Shown piece after piece: positions 1 through 5,387 of a stretch of DNA of 5,387 nt; position 1 is the stretch's first letter; each line of letters opens with the position of its first letter. The notes beneath the pieces were generated by a model that was not told where the DNA came from, did not search any database, and worked only from the letters and a program-made list of their open reading frames with translations. This DNA comes from Bdellovibrionales bacterium. GTDB taxonomy: Bacteria; Bdellovibrionota; Bdellovibrionia; Bdellovibrionales; Bdellovibrionaceae. The DNA lies in assembly GCA_027320785.1 (NCBI GenBank), contig DAHVKR010000115.1:1-5387 (forward strand), written 5' to 3'. Position numbers and translations under genes: made by a program.

Positions 1-865
1 CTGTCCAAAGATAGGCCTTACCCAATAAAAGCTTTGTCTCGACAAGATCTGACGGAGACGAGTTCGCAGAAAAATAATTTTCTAAGAGCTTCACAACTTC
101 TTCATAGTCCATCTTTCGAGCCGCATCCCACCAAGGTTGTGACGGAAGTGGCGTCGGATTGCCAGTCACAATCCTAGACGACTGAGTTTCATCAAATGGA
201 GCTTGTAGATCTTCTAACAAATCTTTTTGTAAGCTGTTGGATAAAATTTCAGGGCGCTTAAAATAAATCTCCGCAACTTGAGCCTTTTCCTGAGATGTTG
301 CCGCCTTGGATCGCAGGCGATTCAAAACATCAAGCCATTGAGAACGTAAATCACGACTCCAAGGCCCCCTGTCTAAAAGATCTAACCGTCTTTCGAAAGC
401 TTGAGCCACTTGAGTCAGATGCTGCACTTTTCTTTTCATCAAAACATCCGTCGAAGTGCTGCGCGATTTTTTTCGAGATCCTTTTTTCATTGCTGGTGTT
501 TGCGCAATTGGCTCATCAAACTGCTTCACTTCGCAATTCAGAGACGCTAACCATATCCAACCGGCAATATCGGGAGAAGCCTGTAAAGCACGAGGCCGAA
601 GAGCCGCACACTTTTCCCATTGTGAATAGGTTTCATTCCACTTTAATTGAGCCGTAACAGACTGATGAGAAACCGATTTTTCAGGAAGTTCAGTCAAATC
701 CAGAGGCTTTAAATTTCGAGCTAATTTTTCAAGATTGATCTCTAAAACATCAGACAGTTTAGAAGTCTTTTGTTTCACAGGAGAAGCCTTTGATTGCCCC
801 CAAGTCGGGGACGAAATGAAAAGGCTCGCAATCAAAATAGGGCTGAGGACTTTCGGAAAAAACAT
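1..865 (-). CDS. Exported helical/TPR-like protein, possible Slt-type lytic transglycosylase N-terminal part (3' end missing)
   Basis: An uninterrupted frame runs from ATG at 865 to the left edge: 288 codons with no stop, so the C-terminus lies outside. The N-terminus looks like a Sec signal peptide: MFFPK, a hydrophobic stretch at about residues 6-19, and possible cleavage after TWG at 21-23. The mature part is predicted to be mostly helical and rich in Lys, Gln, Leu and Trp. Cys86 and Cys111 could form a disulfide. A very basic, Ser/Thr-rich patch lies at about 127-147 (KKGSRKKSRS). Residues 253-286 (DYEEVVKLLENYF, then LLLGKAYLW) read like a TPR helix pair. A signal peptide followed by a helical repeat superhelix suits the N-terminal doughnut of Slt-type soluble lytic murein transglycosylases, but the catalytic domain would be off-window, so this is a guess; another periplasmic TPR protein is equally possible. 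The start is weakly supported: only AGGG lies close upstream, and an in-frame TTG at 901 is the alternative. It follows batD by 79 bases on the same strand and may be co-transcribed. Confidence 0.6.
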   Translation of the reverse strand, partial: MFFPKVLSPILIASLFISSPTWGQSKASPVKQKTSKLSDVLEINLEKLARNLKPLDLTELPEKSVSHQSVTAQLKWNETYSQWEKCAALRPRALQASPDIAGWIWLASLNCEVKQFDEPIAQTPAMKKGSRKKSRSTSTDVLMKRKVQHLTQVAQAFERRLDLLDRGPWSRDLRSQWLDVLNRLRSKAATSQEKAQVAEIYFKRPEILSNSLQKDLLEDLQAPFDETQSSRIVTGNPTPLPSQPWWDAARKMDYEEVVKLLENYFSANSSPSDLVETKLLLGKAYLWT

Positions 866-944
866 AGTCCCTATTTTCTTCTCTTTCTTGAATAAACTCA
901 AATTTTTTGGCGGTATATACCCATCTATACAAAAGGACGCGACC
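866..944 (-). other. 79-base gap between batD and the downstream exported-protein gene
   Basis: This is the only noncoding stretch in the window. Reading on the minus strand it holds the right-hand arm of the hairpin over the batD stop, a perfect 10-base palindrome GGTATATACC (912-921), an A run, and a purine-rich leader just before the ATG at 865. The frame of the downstream gene stays open across the whole gap, so a longer non-ATG start (TTG at 901) cannot be excluded. I see no convincing sigma-70 -35/-10 pair. Confidence 0.5.
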
Positions 945-954
945 TTAGTCGCAT
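931..954 (-). terminator. Hairpin over the batD stop codon with a short T run; weak terminator candidate
   Basis: On the minus strand GCGAC-TAAG-GTCGC forms a perfect 5-bp stem with a 4-base loop (939-952), extendable to 7 bp with one T-G wobble and one A-T pair. It contains the batD TAA stop in its loop side and is followed, after CC, by only four T residues. That is weak for a Rho-independent terminator, so it may only attenuate transcription into the downstream gene, or it may be chance. Confidence 0.3.
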
Positions 955-2993
955 ATTTCGTTGAGTACCTGCTTCGACTTCTGAGCCAGGGCCTTTAAAC
1001 TTCCCTTTTCTTTCATTTTCTCTAAAGCCGATTCGGGAGCAAAACCCAATAGTTGAGCTTCCTCATAGCAACTCATTATTGTTTTTCCTAAGCGATTCCT
1101 TTTTTCTGGCTCAAGTCTTTCCAACATTTTTCCAATTTCTTGGGTCTCAGATTTATGACTGCTGACTTCAGATAAAACCATATTAAAGGAGTTCACAATT
1201 TCAATTCCGACTTGCTTGTATTGGTCCTGCGTTAAAGCCGCCTCCACTTTTTTCCAGTAGGAGTCTAATTTTTTCCTCAAACTGACAGAGCGTGAAGGAG
1301 ACTTGAGCTCACGATAGCCCCAAGATCCCATCAGAAGAGCTGCCAATCCCATCAAAAGACTCCAGAGTGTCCAAACCCCAGGTGCTTGTGCTGAAGCATA
1401 ACCTGAGCTGAAGACACGATTCCATCCCACAGAGGATCCACTGAGAAGAGGCGATTCAAGCAAAGCAGGTAAAGTTTGAGTTGCCACTGTACTTTTTTTC
1501 GCCTGATCCCCTAAGTAATCATTAGAGGACATCTTATCGCTGGGACCATTCGCTGATGGTGTGATCGTCAATTTCAGTGGAGATGTTTCTTTCTCTTCAT
1601 ACTTAGCTGTTTTGGGATTAAAAAAAGCAAAATGAACAGCGGGGATTTCAAGAGGCCCCTCTTTCCGAGGAATCAACAGAACTTCAAATTCTTTGAAAGA
1701 GGTTCCATCTTTAAAAAATCGAGAATCATTTTTTGTATCGTAAACCTCTACTCCTGGAGGCCACTCAATTGCTGGTAGATCAATAGCTTTTGCATTTCCC
1801 TGACCCTCAAATCGAATCTTCAAACTAAAAGGTTGATTCACAGGAAACTGGGTTCCTTCAATTCTAGCCGATACGTTAAACTGTCCAACCGCTCCTGTAA
1901 AATGAGGTGGCTGTCCTTCCGTTGGTAAAGGTTTTACGTTGATCGTCAGTCGCTTTGAGCTGCGTGTATATTCGTAAGCACGACCGAATCCAAAACCGAA
2001 CTGAGAAGAAGGCATTCGAATTCGACTCTTCACCGTAAACTCATCGATTAGAGCCTTACCCGCTTTAATGGGGAAAAGAGCATGAGAAGCTAAAAGAGCT
2101 TTTCGATAAGGAATTCCGTTTATAATTTCTTGCGTGAATTGAATTTGCGGATTTTCTTCGATGGTTTCTTTCCAAAAGCCTTTAAGGGCTGGAAATTTCA
2201 CTCGATCCAAACTTTCCATCTGACCACGCGTGAGCAAATACCAAGTAGCTGTGACTTGCTCACCTTCGTATACATCCGTTTTATCTACTTCCAGTTGAAT
2301 AAAAAAAGCATCATTCGGACTGGCCGGCATAGAGCGATACTGAGGCTCCACGTGAGGACGATGCGAATGAGGTTCATTTTGAGCTTGAGGAACTTGAACA
2401 GCCCCTCCTCCCAATTGTCTTTGCAAAAGTTGATTGAAGATATCCTCTTGCTGTTTCAAAAATGCTTCTTCTTGATCTTCTTCCTGATCTTGCCCCGATG
2501 AACCCTGAGAGCCTTGAGGATTTTGAGAATTTTGAGTCACCCCAGGCGGTGCAGCTCCTGCTTTAAAGATTTCAACCGCGATAGGCTCTGTTTTAAACAG
2601 TTTTCCATTCACAACCACATCAAAGGCATCCAAACTGTATCGCCCGGGCTGTTTGGCTTGAAACATATAATGGAATTCTCTTTTACGAATGGTTTTGAAA
2701 TCCATTCCCTGATCGGTTTGCACCAAGCTTTGTTGAACAGACGTATTGTCCCACTTTTGAATCAGCTCAACTCCCTGCAAAGAGGGCAACCGGGGCTCAT
2801 CAATATCAACGCTTTCACTGGATTGAACAGTCACAGTTAAAGTGAAGGTATCATTGACCTCCATCTTATTTCGATCCACTGTGGCTGAAACAACCGTCCC
2901 TTGCTGCGCCTCTGCACGTGAGGGTCCTAGCCAAAATAATCCCATTAACATAGGCAGAAGAGATAAAAAGAATAAATTACCAATCTTTGCCAT
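945..2993 (-). CDS. batD: BatD: exported, membrane-anchored Bat-cluster protein with repeated beta-rich domains
   Basis: This is a 682-residue BatD-family (oxygen-tolerance) protein. The chosen ATG at 2993 has AAGGAG seven bases upstream and gives a clean signal peptide: MAKIGN, a hydrophobic core at about 7-22, and probable cleavage after AEA at 27-29. A GTG at 3017 would add eight residues but has no ribosome binding site. The exported part shows three beta-rich blocks: about 31-145 (opening with VVSATVDRNKMEVNDTFTL), 227-355 (FFIQLEVDKTDVYEGEQVTA) and 365-478 (FTGAVGQFNVSARIEGTQFP). This is the repeated layout of the family. Between blocks one and two lies a Gln/Glu-rich linker (about 151-222) with a His-containing patch (HSHRPH). 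A single membrane helix at about 540-558 is followed by a roughly 120-residue charged, helical, presumably cytoplasmic tail ending NEICD. BatD is thought to act with BatA, BatB and BatC in an envelope complex; its biochemical role is not established. It overlaps the end of batC by 17 bases, indicating coupled translation. Family assignment rests on domain pattern and context. Confidence 0.9.
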   Translation of the reverse strand: MAKIGNLFFLSLLPMLMGLFWLGPSRAEAQQGTVVSATVDRNKMEVNDTFTLTVTVQSSESVDIDEPRLPSLQGVELIQKWDNTSVQQSLVQTDQGMDFKTIRKREFHYMFQAKQPGRYSLDAFDVVVNGKLFKTEPIAVEIFKAGAAPPGVTQNSQNPQGSQGSSGQDQEEDQEEAFLKQQEDIFNQLLQRQLGGGAVQVPQAQNEPHSHRPHVEPQYRSMPASPNDAFFIQLEVDKTDVYEGEQVTATWYLLTRGQMESLDRVKFPALKGFWKETIEENPQIQFTQEIINGIPYRKALLASHALFPIKAGKALIDEFTVKSRIRMPSSQFGFGFGRAYEYTRSSKRLTINVKPLPTEGQPPHFTGAVGQFNVSARIEGTQFPVNQPFSLKIRFEGQGNAKAIDLPAIEWPPGVEVYDTKNDSRFFKDGTSFKEFEVLLIPRKEGPLEIPAVHFAFFNPKTAKYEEKETSPLKLTITPSANGPSDKMSSNDYLGDQAKKSTVATQTLPALLESPLLSGSSVGWNRVFSSGYASAQAPGVWTLWSLLMGLAALLMGSWGYRELKSPSRSVSLRKKLDSYWKKVEAALTQDQYKQVGIEIVNSFNMVLSEVSSHKSETQEIGKMLERLEPEKRNRLGKTIMSCYEEAQLLGFAPESALEKMKEKGSLKALAQKSKQVLNEICD

Positions 2994-3723
2994 GAGGCTT
3001 CTCCTTCGCATCACCACGGTAAAACTGAGAGCGGATTTTCTGCTCTTGCTGCTTCAACTCGCCTAATATTTTCTTAACATCTTGTTCTGAAAGATCCCCT
3101 TTAAACTCGCGTGGTTTATAGGGTTTATCCTGGGAATACTGTTTTTTCTGATCTTGATCTTGTTGGTCCTGCTTGTCTTTTTTCTGTTGATCTTGATTTT
3201 TTTGATCCTGATTCTTTTTCTGATCCTGACCCTCTTTGCCTTTTTTATCTTGATCTTTGCTTTCGCCCTTCCCTTGACCGGATTGACTTTGCATCAATAA
3301 TTCAATATTGGTCTTCACTTCTTTTGAATCAGGCCTGACTTCCAAAGCTCTTTGATAATCATCCAGAGCTAAATCAACCTGTTTATTTTCTCCTCTAAGT
3401 ACCCCTTGATCAAATCGAGAGATAAAAAGAACATTTTTATTTCGAGCCCATCTCTCCGCAGATTGATAGGACTCAATGGCCGCATCGCCTTGTTTGAGAG
3501 CTTGGTAGGTGAGTCCTAAATTCACATGAAGCTCACCTATAAACGGATTAATTTTTAAAGCCTCCAGAAAACTTCTTTGAGAATCTGATACACTTCCTTT
3601 TTGCAACTCTTTCGCTCCCAAGCGATCATACCAAATCGTTCGAGGATCCACCTCGGCGCCACAGCCAGTTAGGCCTAACATCAAAAAAGATAGAGCGAGA
3701 AAAGAATATATTTGTCTCTTCAT
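2977..3723 (-). CDS. batC: BatC: TPR lipoprotein of the Bat cluster with a Lys/Gln/Asp-rich tail
   Basis: This is a 248-residue lipoprotein with TPR repeats. The N-terminus (MKRQIYSFLALSFLMLGLTGC) ends in an LTGC lipobox, so Cys21 should be lipidated. Gly at +2 is not the Asp inner-membrane retention signal of enterics, so outer-membrane sorting is possible. About three TPR units follow: 28-60 (LGAKELQKG, then FLEALKINP), 63-95 (VNLGLTYQALKQGDAAIESY) and 98-132 (ALDDYQRALEVRPD). Residues 147-200 are almost entirely Lys, Gln, Asp, Gly and Glu and should be disordered. The tail at about 210-235 (LSEQDVKKILGELKQQEQKI) resembles the short helical motif that closes many Bat-associated TPR proteins. 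The role is inferred: TPRs mediate protein contacts, so BatC probably scaffolds the BatA/BatB/BatD complex at a membrane. The ATG at 3723 overlaps the batB stop as ATGA and has AGGAGG five bases upstream. The product name depends on context as much as sequence, because TPR lipoproteins are common. Confidence 0.9.
   Translation of the reverse strand: MKRQIYSFLALSFLMLGLTGCGAEVDPRTIWYDRLGAKELQKGSVSDSQRSFLEALKINPFIGELHVNLGLTYQALKQGDAAIESYQSAERWARNKNVLFISRFDQGVLRGENKQVDLALDDYQRALEVRPDSKEVKTNIELLMQSQSGQGKGESKDQDKKGKEGQDQKKNQDQKNQDQQKKDKQDQQDQDQKKQYSQDKPYKPREFKGDLSEQDVKKILGELKQQEQKIRSQFYRGDAKEKPHGKDW
3001..3006 (-). promoter_or_regulatory. Ribosome binding site that fixes the batD start
   Basis: AAGGAG on the minus strand lies seven bases before the ATG at 2993, inside the last codons of batC. 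No comparable site precedes the upstream GTG codons at 3017 and 3014, so it decides the start and implies translational coupling to batC. Confidence 0.8.
3124..3285 (-). repeat. Low-complexity Lys/Gln/Asp coding repeat within batC
   Basis: About 54 codons (BatC residues 147-200) consist of imperfect short repeats of Asp-Gln-Lys type units, such as DQKKNQDQKNQDQQKKDK. At the DNA level the plus strand shows recurring ttgatc/ctgatc words separated by T runs, including seven Ts at 3197-3203 and six at 3178-3183. Such a tract can vary in length by slippage or recombination. Between strains I would expect in-frame copy changes, with frameshifts possible at the homopolymers. Confidence 0.75.
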
Positions 3724-4742
3724 GCTCTCCTCCTCTTGGTATCAGCCAAAAGCATTTCGGCCATTGCCGCCACAAAAGCTAAGAAAAGAAAAACCTGAAA
3801 TTTTTCGTCATACTGAACTTGCATTTCAGATTCATACTCTTTCTTTTCTAAAGTGTTCAGATGTTTTAAAATATCTTGAACAAAAGAAGAGTCCGTTGTT
3901 GCGAATGTAAAATACCCTTTTGTTTTTTCAGCTAAGGCCTTCAAGGCTTCCCCATGCACTGTTGTCAAAATGGTTTGCCCCTGCTGATCTTTTTTATACC
4001 CCTTCAAAAAGCCCATTCGATCTCTCTCGGGGATCGGAGCTCCTTTTTCTGTCCCATAGGCTACTGAAAAAATACGAATTCCTTTTTTGCGAAGTTGCTC
4101 GGCTTTTTCCAAAGCACCTTTCTCTTGGTCTTCACCATCTGAAGCCAAAATAATCACGCGTGTGACTTGAGAGTCCTCACCGGCTCCACCCCGTTCAAAA
4201 GCATCTTCTGCCGTTGCGAGAGCAGCTTCAAAGTCAGTGCCCTGTGTACTAATGGTATTGGTATCTAAAGAGTCTATGTACATTTTTACAGCCGAAGTAT
4301 CTTGAGTCAGCGGACTGATAACCGTCGCCGATCCAGCAAAAGCAATGACGCCCATCTTACTTCCGCCCAAGTTATCGACTAGACGGCTCATATCGATTTT
4401 TGCTTTTTCGAGACGAGAAGGACGTAAATCCTCTGCTAGCATACTATTCGAAACGTCGAAGGCAAAAAAGATTTCAAAACCTTCAGACTTCACAGACTGC
4501 TGACTTTGTCCAAGCTGTAAACGAGCCAATGCTAAAAGCAGAAAGGTCAAAACCAAAACTCGCAGTGTCCATTTCCAATAACGTCTCACAAGACTGATTT
4601 GAGTTTTCCAAAGACTCTGCAGAGAACCGCCAAAATGTTTCTGCAAGACACTCCAGCCTTGTTTCTGACTAAACCATGCCAGTCCCCAAAGAAGTGGCAA
4701 AAGTAGGATGAGATACAAATACTCAGGATGAGCCCATCTCAT
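3720..4742 (-). CDS. batB: BatB: membrane-anchored VWA-domain protein
   Basis: This is a 340-residue protein of the BatA/BatB family. Residues 1-75 carry two membrane helices (about 8-24 and 57-75), matching the aerotolerance-regulator N-terminal region, which typically opens with a HPEYLYLILLLP-like stretch. A VWA domain spans about 88-295 and has a complete metal-ion-dependent adhesion site (MIDAS): DVSNS at 96-100, Thr169 in TQGTDF, and Asp202 in ASDGED. A third helix at about 314-333 is followed by a basic C-terminus (KRRRA). The topology places the VWA domain on the periplasmic side, where it should bind a divalent metal and a protein partner, probably other Bat proteins. The start is the ATG at 4742: it has AAGGAGG five bases upstream and overlaps the batA stop as ATGA. 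An ATG at 4814 would prepend 24 non-hydrophobic residues inside batA and is less likely. BatB is a paralogue of BatA next door. Identification as the second VWA gene rests on order and on the batC partner following directly. Confidence 0.94.
   Translation of the reverse strand: MRWAHPEYLYLILLLPLLWGLAWFSQKQGWSVLQKHFGGSLQSLWKTQISLVRRYWKWTLRVLVLTFLLLALARLQLGQSQQSVKSEGFEIFFAFDVSNSMLAEDLRPSRLEKAKIDMSRLVDNLGGSKMGVIAFAGSATVISPLTQDTSAVKMYIDSLDTNTISTQGTDFEAALATAEDAFERGGAGEDSQVTRVIILASDGEDQEKGALEKAEQLRKKGIRIFSVAYGTEKGAPIPERDRMGFLKGYKKDQQGQTILTTVHGEALKALAEKTKGYFTFATTDSSFVQDILKHLNTLEKKEYESEMQVQYDEKFQVFLFLAFVAAMAEMLLADTKRRRA
3729..3734 (-). promoter_or_regulatory. Ribosome binding site for batC inside the batB end
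   Basis: AGGAGG sits five bases before the batC ATG and at the same time encodes the Arg-Arg codons near the end of batB (KRRRA). Together with the ATGA stop/start overlap, this supports coupled translation. Confidence 0.85.
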
Positions 4743-5387
4743 GGAATCCTCCTTAACCAAGTCATTTGTAAAATCCAAGCCAGTAAATACAGACCGAAAG
4801 CACTCCAAATCCAAAAACTGAACATCTCTGTATAACGAGTAAATTTATTCACATCGATCTTCGAGGTTTCAAGCTTATTGATGTCATCAAAAACTTTTTC
4901 TAAGGCATCACCACGAGTAGCCCGGTAATACTTACCTCCGGTTTCAGAAGCAAATTTTTGCAAAAGCTCATCATTCACTCGAGACTCGAAAGGCTGATAG
5001 GTTTTCACTTTGTTTCCAAAAACATCTTGCATCACAACTGGAATTCGAGTGGGTCCATCTCGTCCAATTCCGATGGAATAAACTTTCAAACCATAACCTT
5101 TTGCGATCTCGAGGCCTGTTTCGGGGTCAATGGTTCCGGAATTATTCTCTCCATCCGTGAGGAAAATAATCACACGGGATTTTGCCGTAGAGTCGCGAAG
5201 TCTTCCGGCAGCATTCGCCATGGCCACACCGATAGCTGTGCCATCTTTAATATGGGCACTGGCCGCAGTTGTAATATGAGAAATTTGATCTAATAAAAGA
5301 GGGTAATCCAAAGTGGGTGGAACGAGAGTGAAGCTTTCACCGGCAAAAATCACCACACCGATTCGATCAGATCCACGTTTTTCCACG
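4739..5387 (-). CDS. batA: BatA: membrane-anchored VWA-domain protein (N-terminal part missing)
   Basis: This is the C-terminal 216 codons of a VWA protein whose frame is open to the right edge. The GTG at 5386 is an internal Val, not a believable start: the sequence opens mid-domain (KRGSDRIGVVIFAGESFTLV). BatA proteins are usually a little over 300 residues, so roughly the first third is off-window, including the N-terminal membrane helices and the MIDAS DxSxS motif. Counting from that GTG codon, the remaining MIDAS elements are present: Thr50 in KDGTAIG and Asp78 in FLTDGENNSG. The tail of the VWA fold carries ETGGKYYRA and FDDINKLE at about 148-172. A C-terminal membrane helix lies at about 187-207 and ends LRRIP. 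Like BatB, it should hold its VWA domain in the periplasm and bind metal and a partner protein. Its stop overlaps the batB start by ATGA. It is called BatA because it directly precedes a second VWA gene and the batC/batD pair. Confidence 0.92.
   Translation of the reverse strand, partial: VEKRGSDRIGVVIFAGESFTLVPPTLDYPLLLDQISHITTAASAHIKDGTAIGVAMANAAGRLRDSTAKSRVIIFLTDGENNSGTIDPETGLEIAKGYGLKVYSIGIGRDGPTRIPVVMQDVFGNKVKTYQPFESRVNDELLQKFASETGGKYYRATRGDALEKVFDDINKLETSKIDVNKFTRYTEMFSFWIWSAFGLYLLAWILQMTWLRRIP
4748..4754 (-). promoter_or_regulatory. Ribosome binding site that fixes the batB start
   Basis: AAGGAGG lies five bases before the ATG at 4742, within the last batA codons (LRRIP). It favours this ATG over the in-frame ATG at 4814, which lies deep in batA. 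Confidence 0.85.

Noticed and set aside
295..657. Plus-strand frame of 120 residues near the left edge
   Set aside because: It lies entirely antisense to the well-formed minus-strand exported-protein gene, has no ribosome binding site that stands out, and its translation has no recognisable domain.
866..944. Sigma-70 promoter for the left-edge gene
   Set aside because: TATA-like words occur (TATAGAT, TATATA) but none has a fitting -35 element at 16-18 bases, so I do not call one.
2130..2840. Two consecutive plus-strand frames opposite batD
   Set aside because: They are shadows of the BatD coding strand and share no codon or domain signal of their own.
3124..3285. Possible CRISPR-like or tandem repeat array
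   Set aside because: The repeated words are short and irregular, have no constant spacer length, and are explained in frame by the BatC Lys/Gln/Asp tract.
3111..3338. Plus-strand frame with a repetitive Asp/Leu/Phe/Pro translation
   Set aside because: The apparent repeats are the complement of the Lys/Gln/Asp tract of batC, not an independent protein.
4739..4814. Longer batB start at the ATG at 4814
   Set aside because: It would place 24 non-hydrophobic residues before the first membrane helix and lacks a binding site, whereas the ATG at 4742 has AAGGAGG and an ATGA overlap.
4958..5293. Plus-strand frame of 111 residues opposite batA
   Set aside because: It is antisense to the conserved VWA domain of BatA; its translation shows no family features.

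Overview
The window is one strand-coherent block, with every credible gene on the minus strand. It carries most of a Bat (Bacteroides aerotolerance-type) membrane gene cluster followed by the start of a further exported protein. In transcription order (right to left) it reads batA (N-terminus cut off by the window edge), batB, batC, batD, then a 79-base gap and the first 288 codons of a signal-peptide-bearing helical protein that runs off the left edge.

The first four genes are packed as a translationally coupled operon. batA/batB and batB/batC each share a 4-base ATGA stop/start, and batD begins 17 bases inside the end of batC. Each of these three starts has a strong purine-rich ribosome binding site lying inside the end of the previous gene. 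BatA and BatB are paralogous membrane-anchored von Willebrand A (VWA) proteins whose metal-binding domains should face the periplasm. BatC is a TPR lipoprotein with a very hydrophilic Lys/Gln/Asp tail. BatD is a large exported protein with repeated beta-rich domains, one C-terminal membrane helix and a cytoplasmic helical tail. In known clusters of this type a MoxR-family AAA+ ATPase and a DUF58 protein precede batA; if present here they lie beyond the right edge. The likely picture is an envelope complex, assembled or remodelled by the ATPase, with a stress-related or chaperone-like role. The molecular function of Bat proteins is still unsettled.

The base composition is AT-leaning and the genes look Gram-negative: lipobox, signal peptides, and an exported protein that may be a murein transglycosylase. 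A complete batABCD set is found in Bacteroidetes, spirochaetes, and Bdellovibrio-like and other delta-type proteobacteria. Gene style and composition suggest a low-GC Bdellovibrio/Bacteriovorax-like bacterium, but this is an impression, not a demonstrated placement.

I see no tRNA, rRNA, CRISPR array, insertion sequence or phage gene. Apart from the 79-base gap, the whole window is coding. I do not see a wholly new system. The points most worth checking are the left-edge gene, the unusual BatC tail and the operon end.
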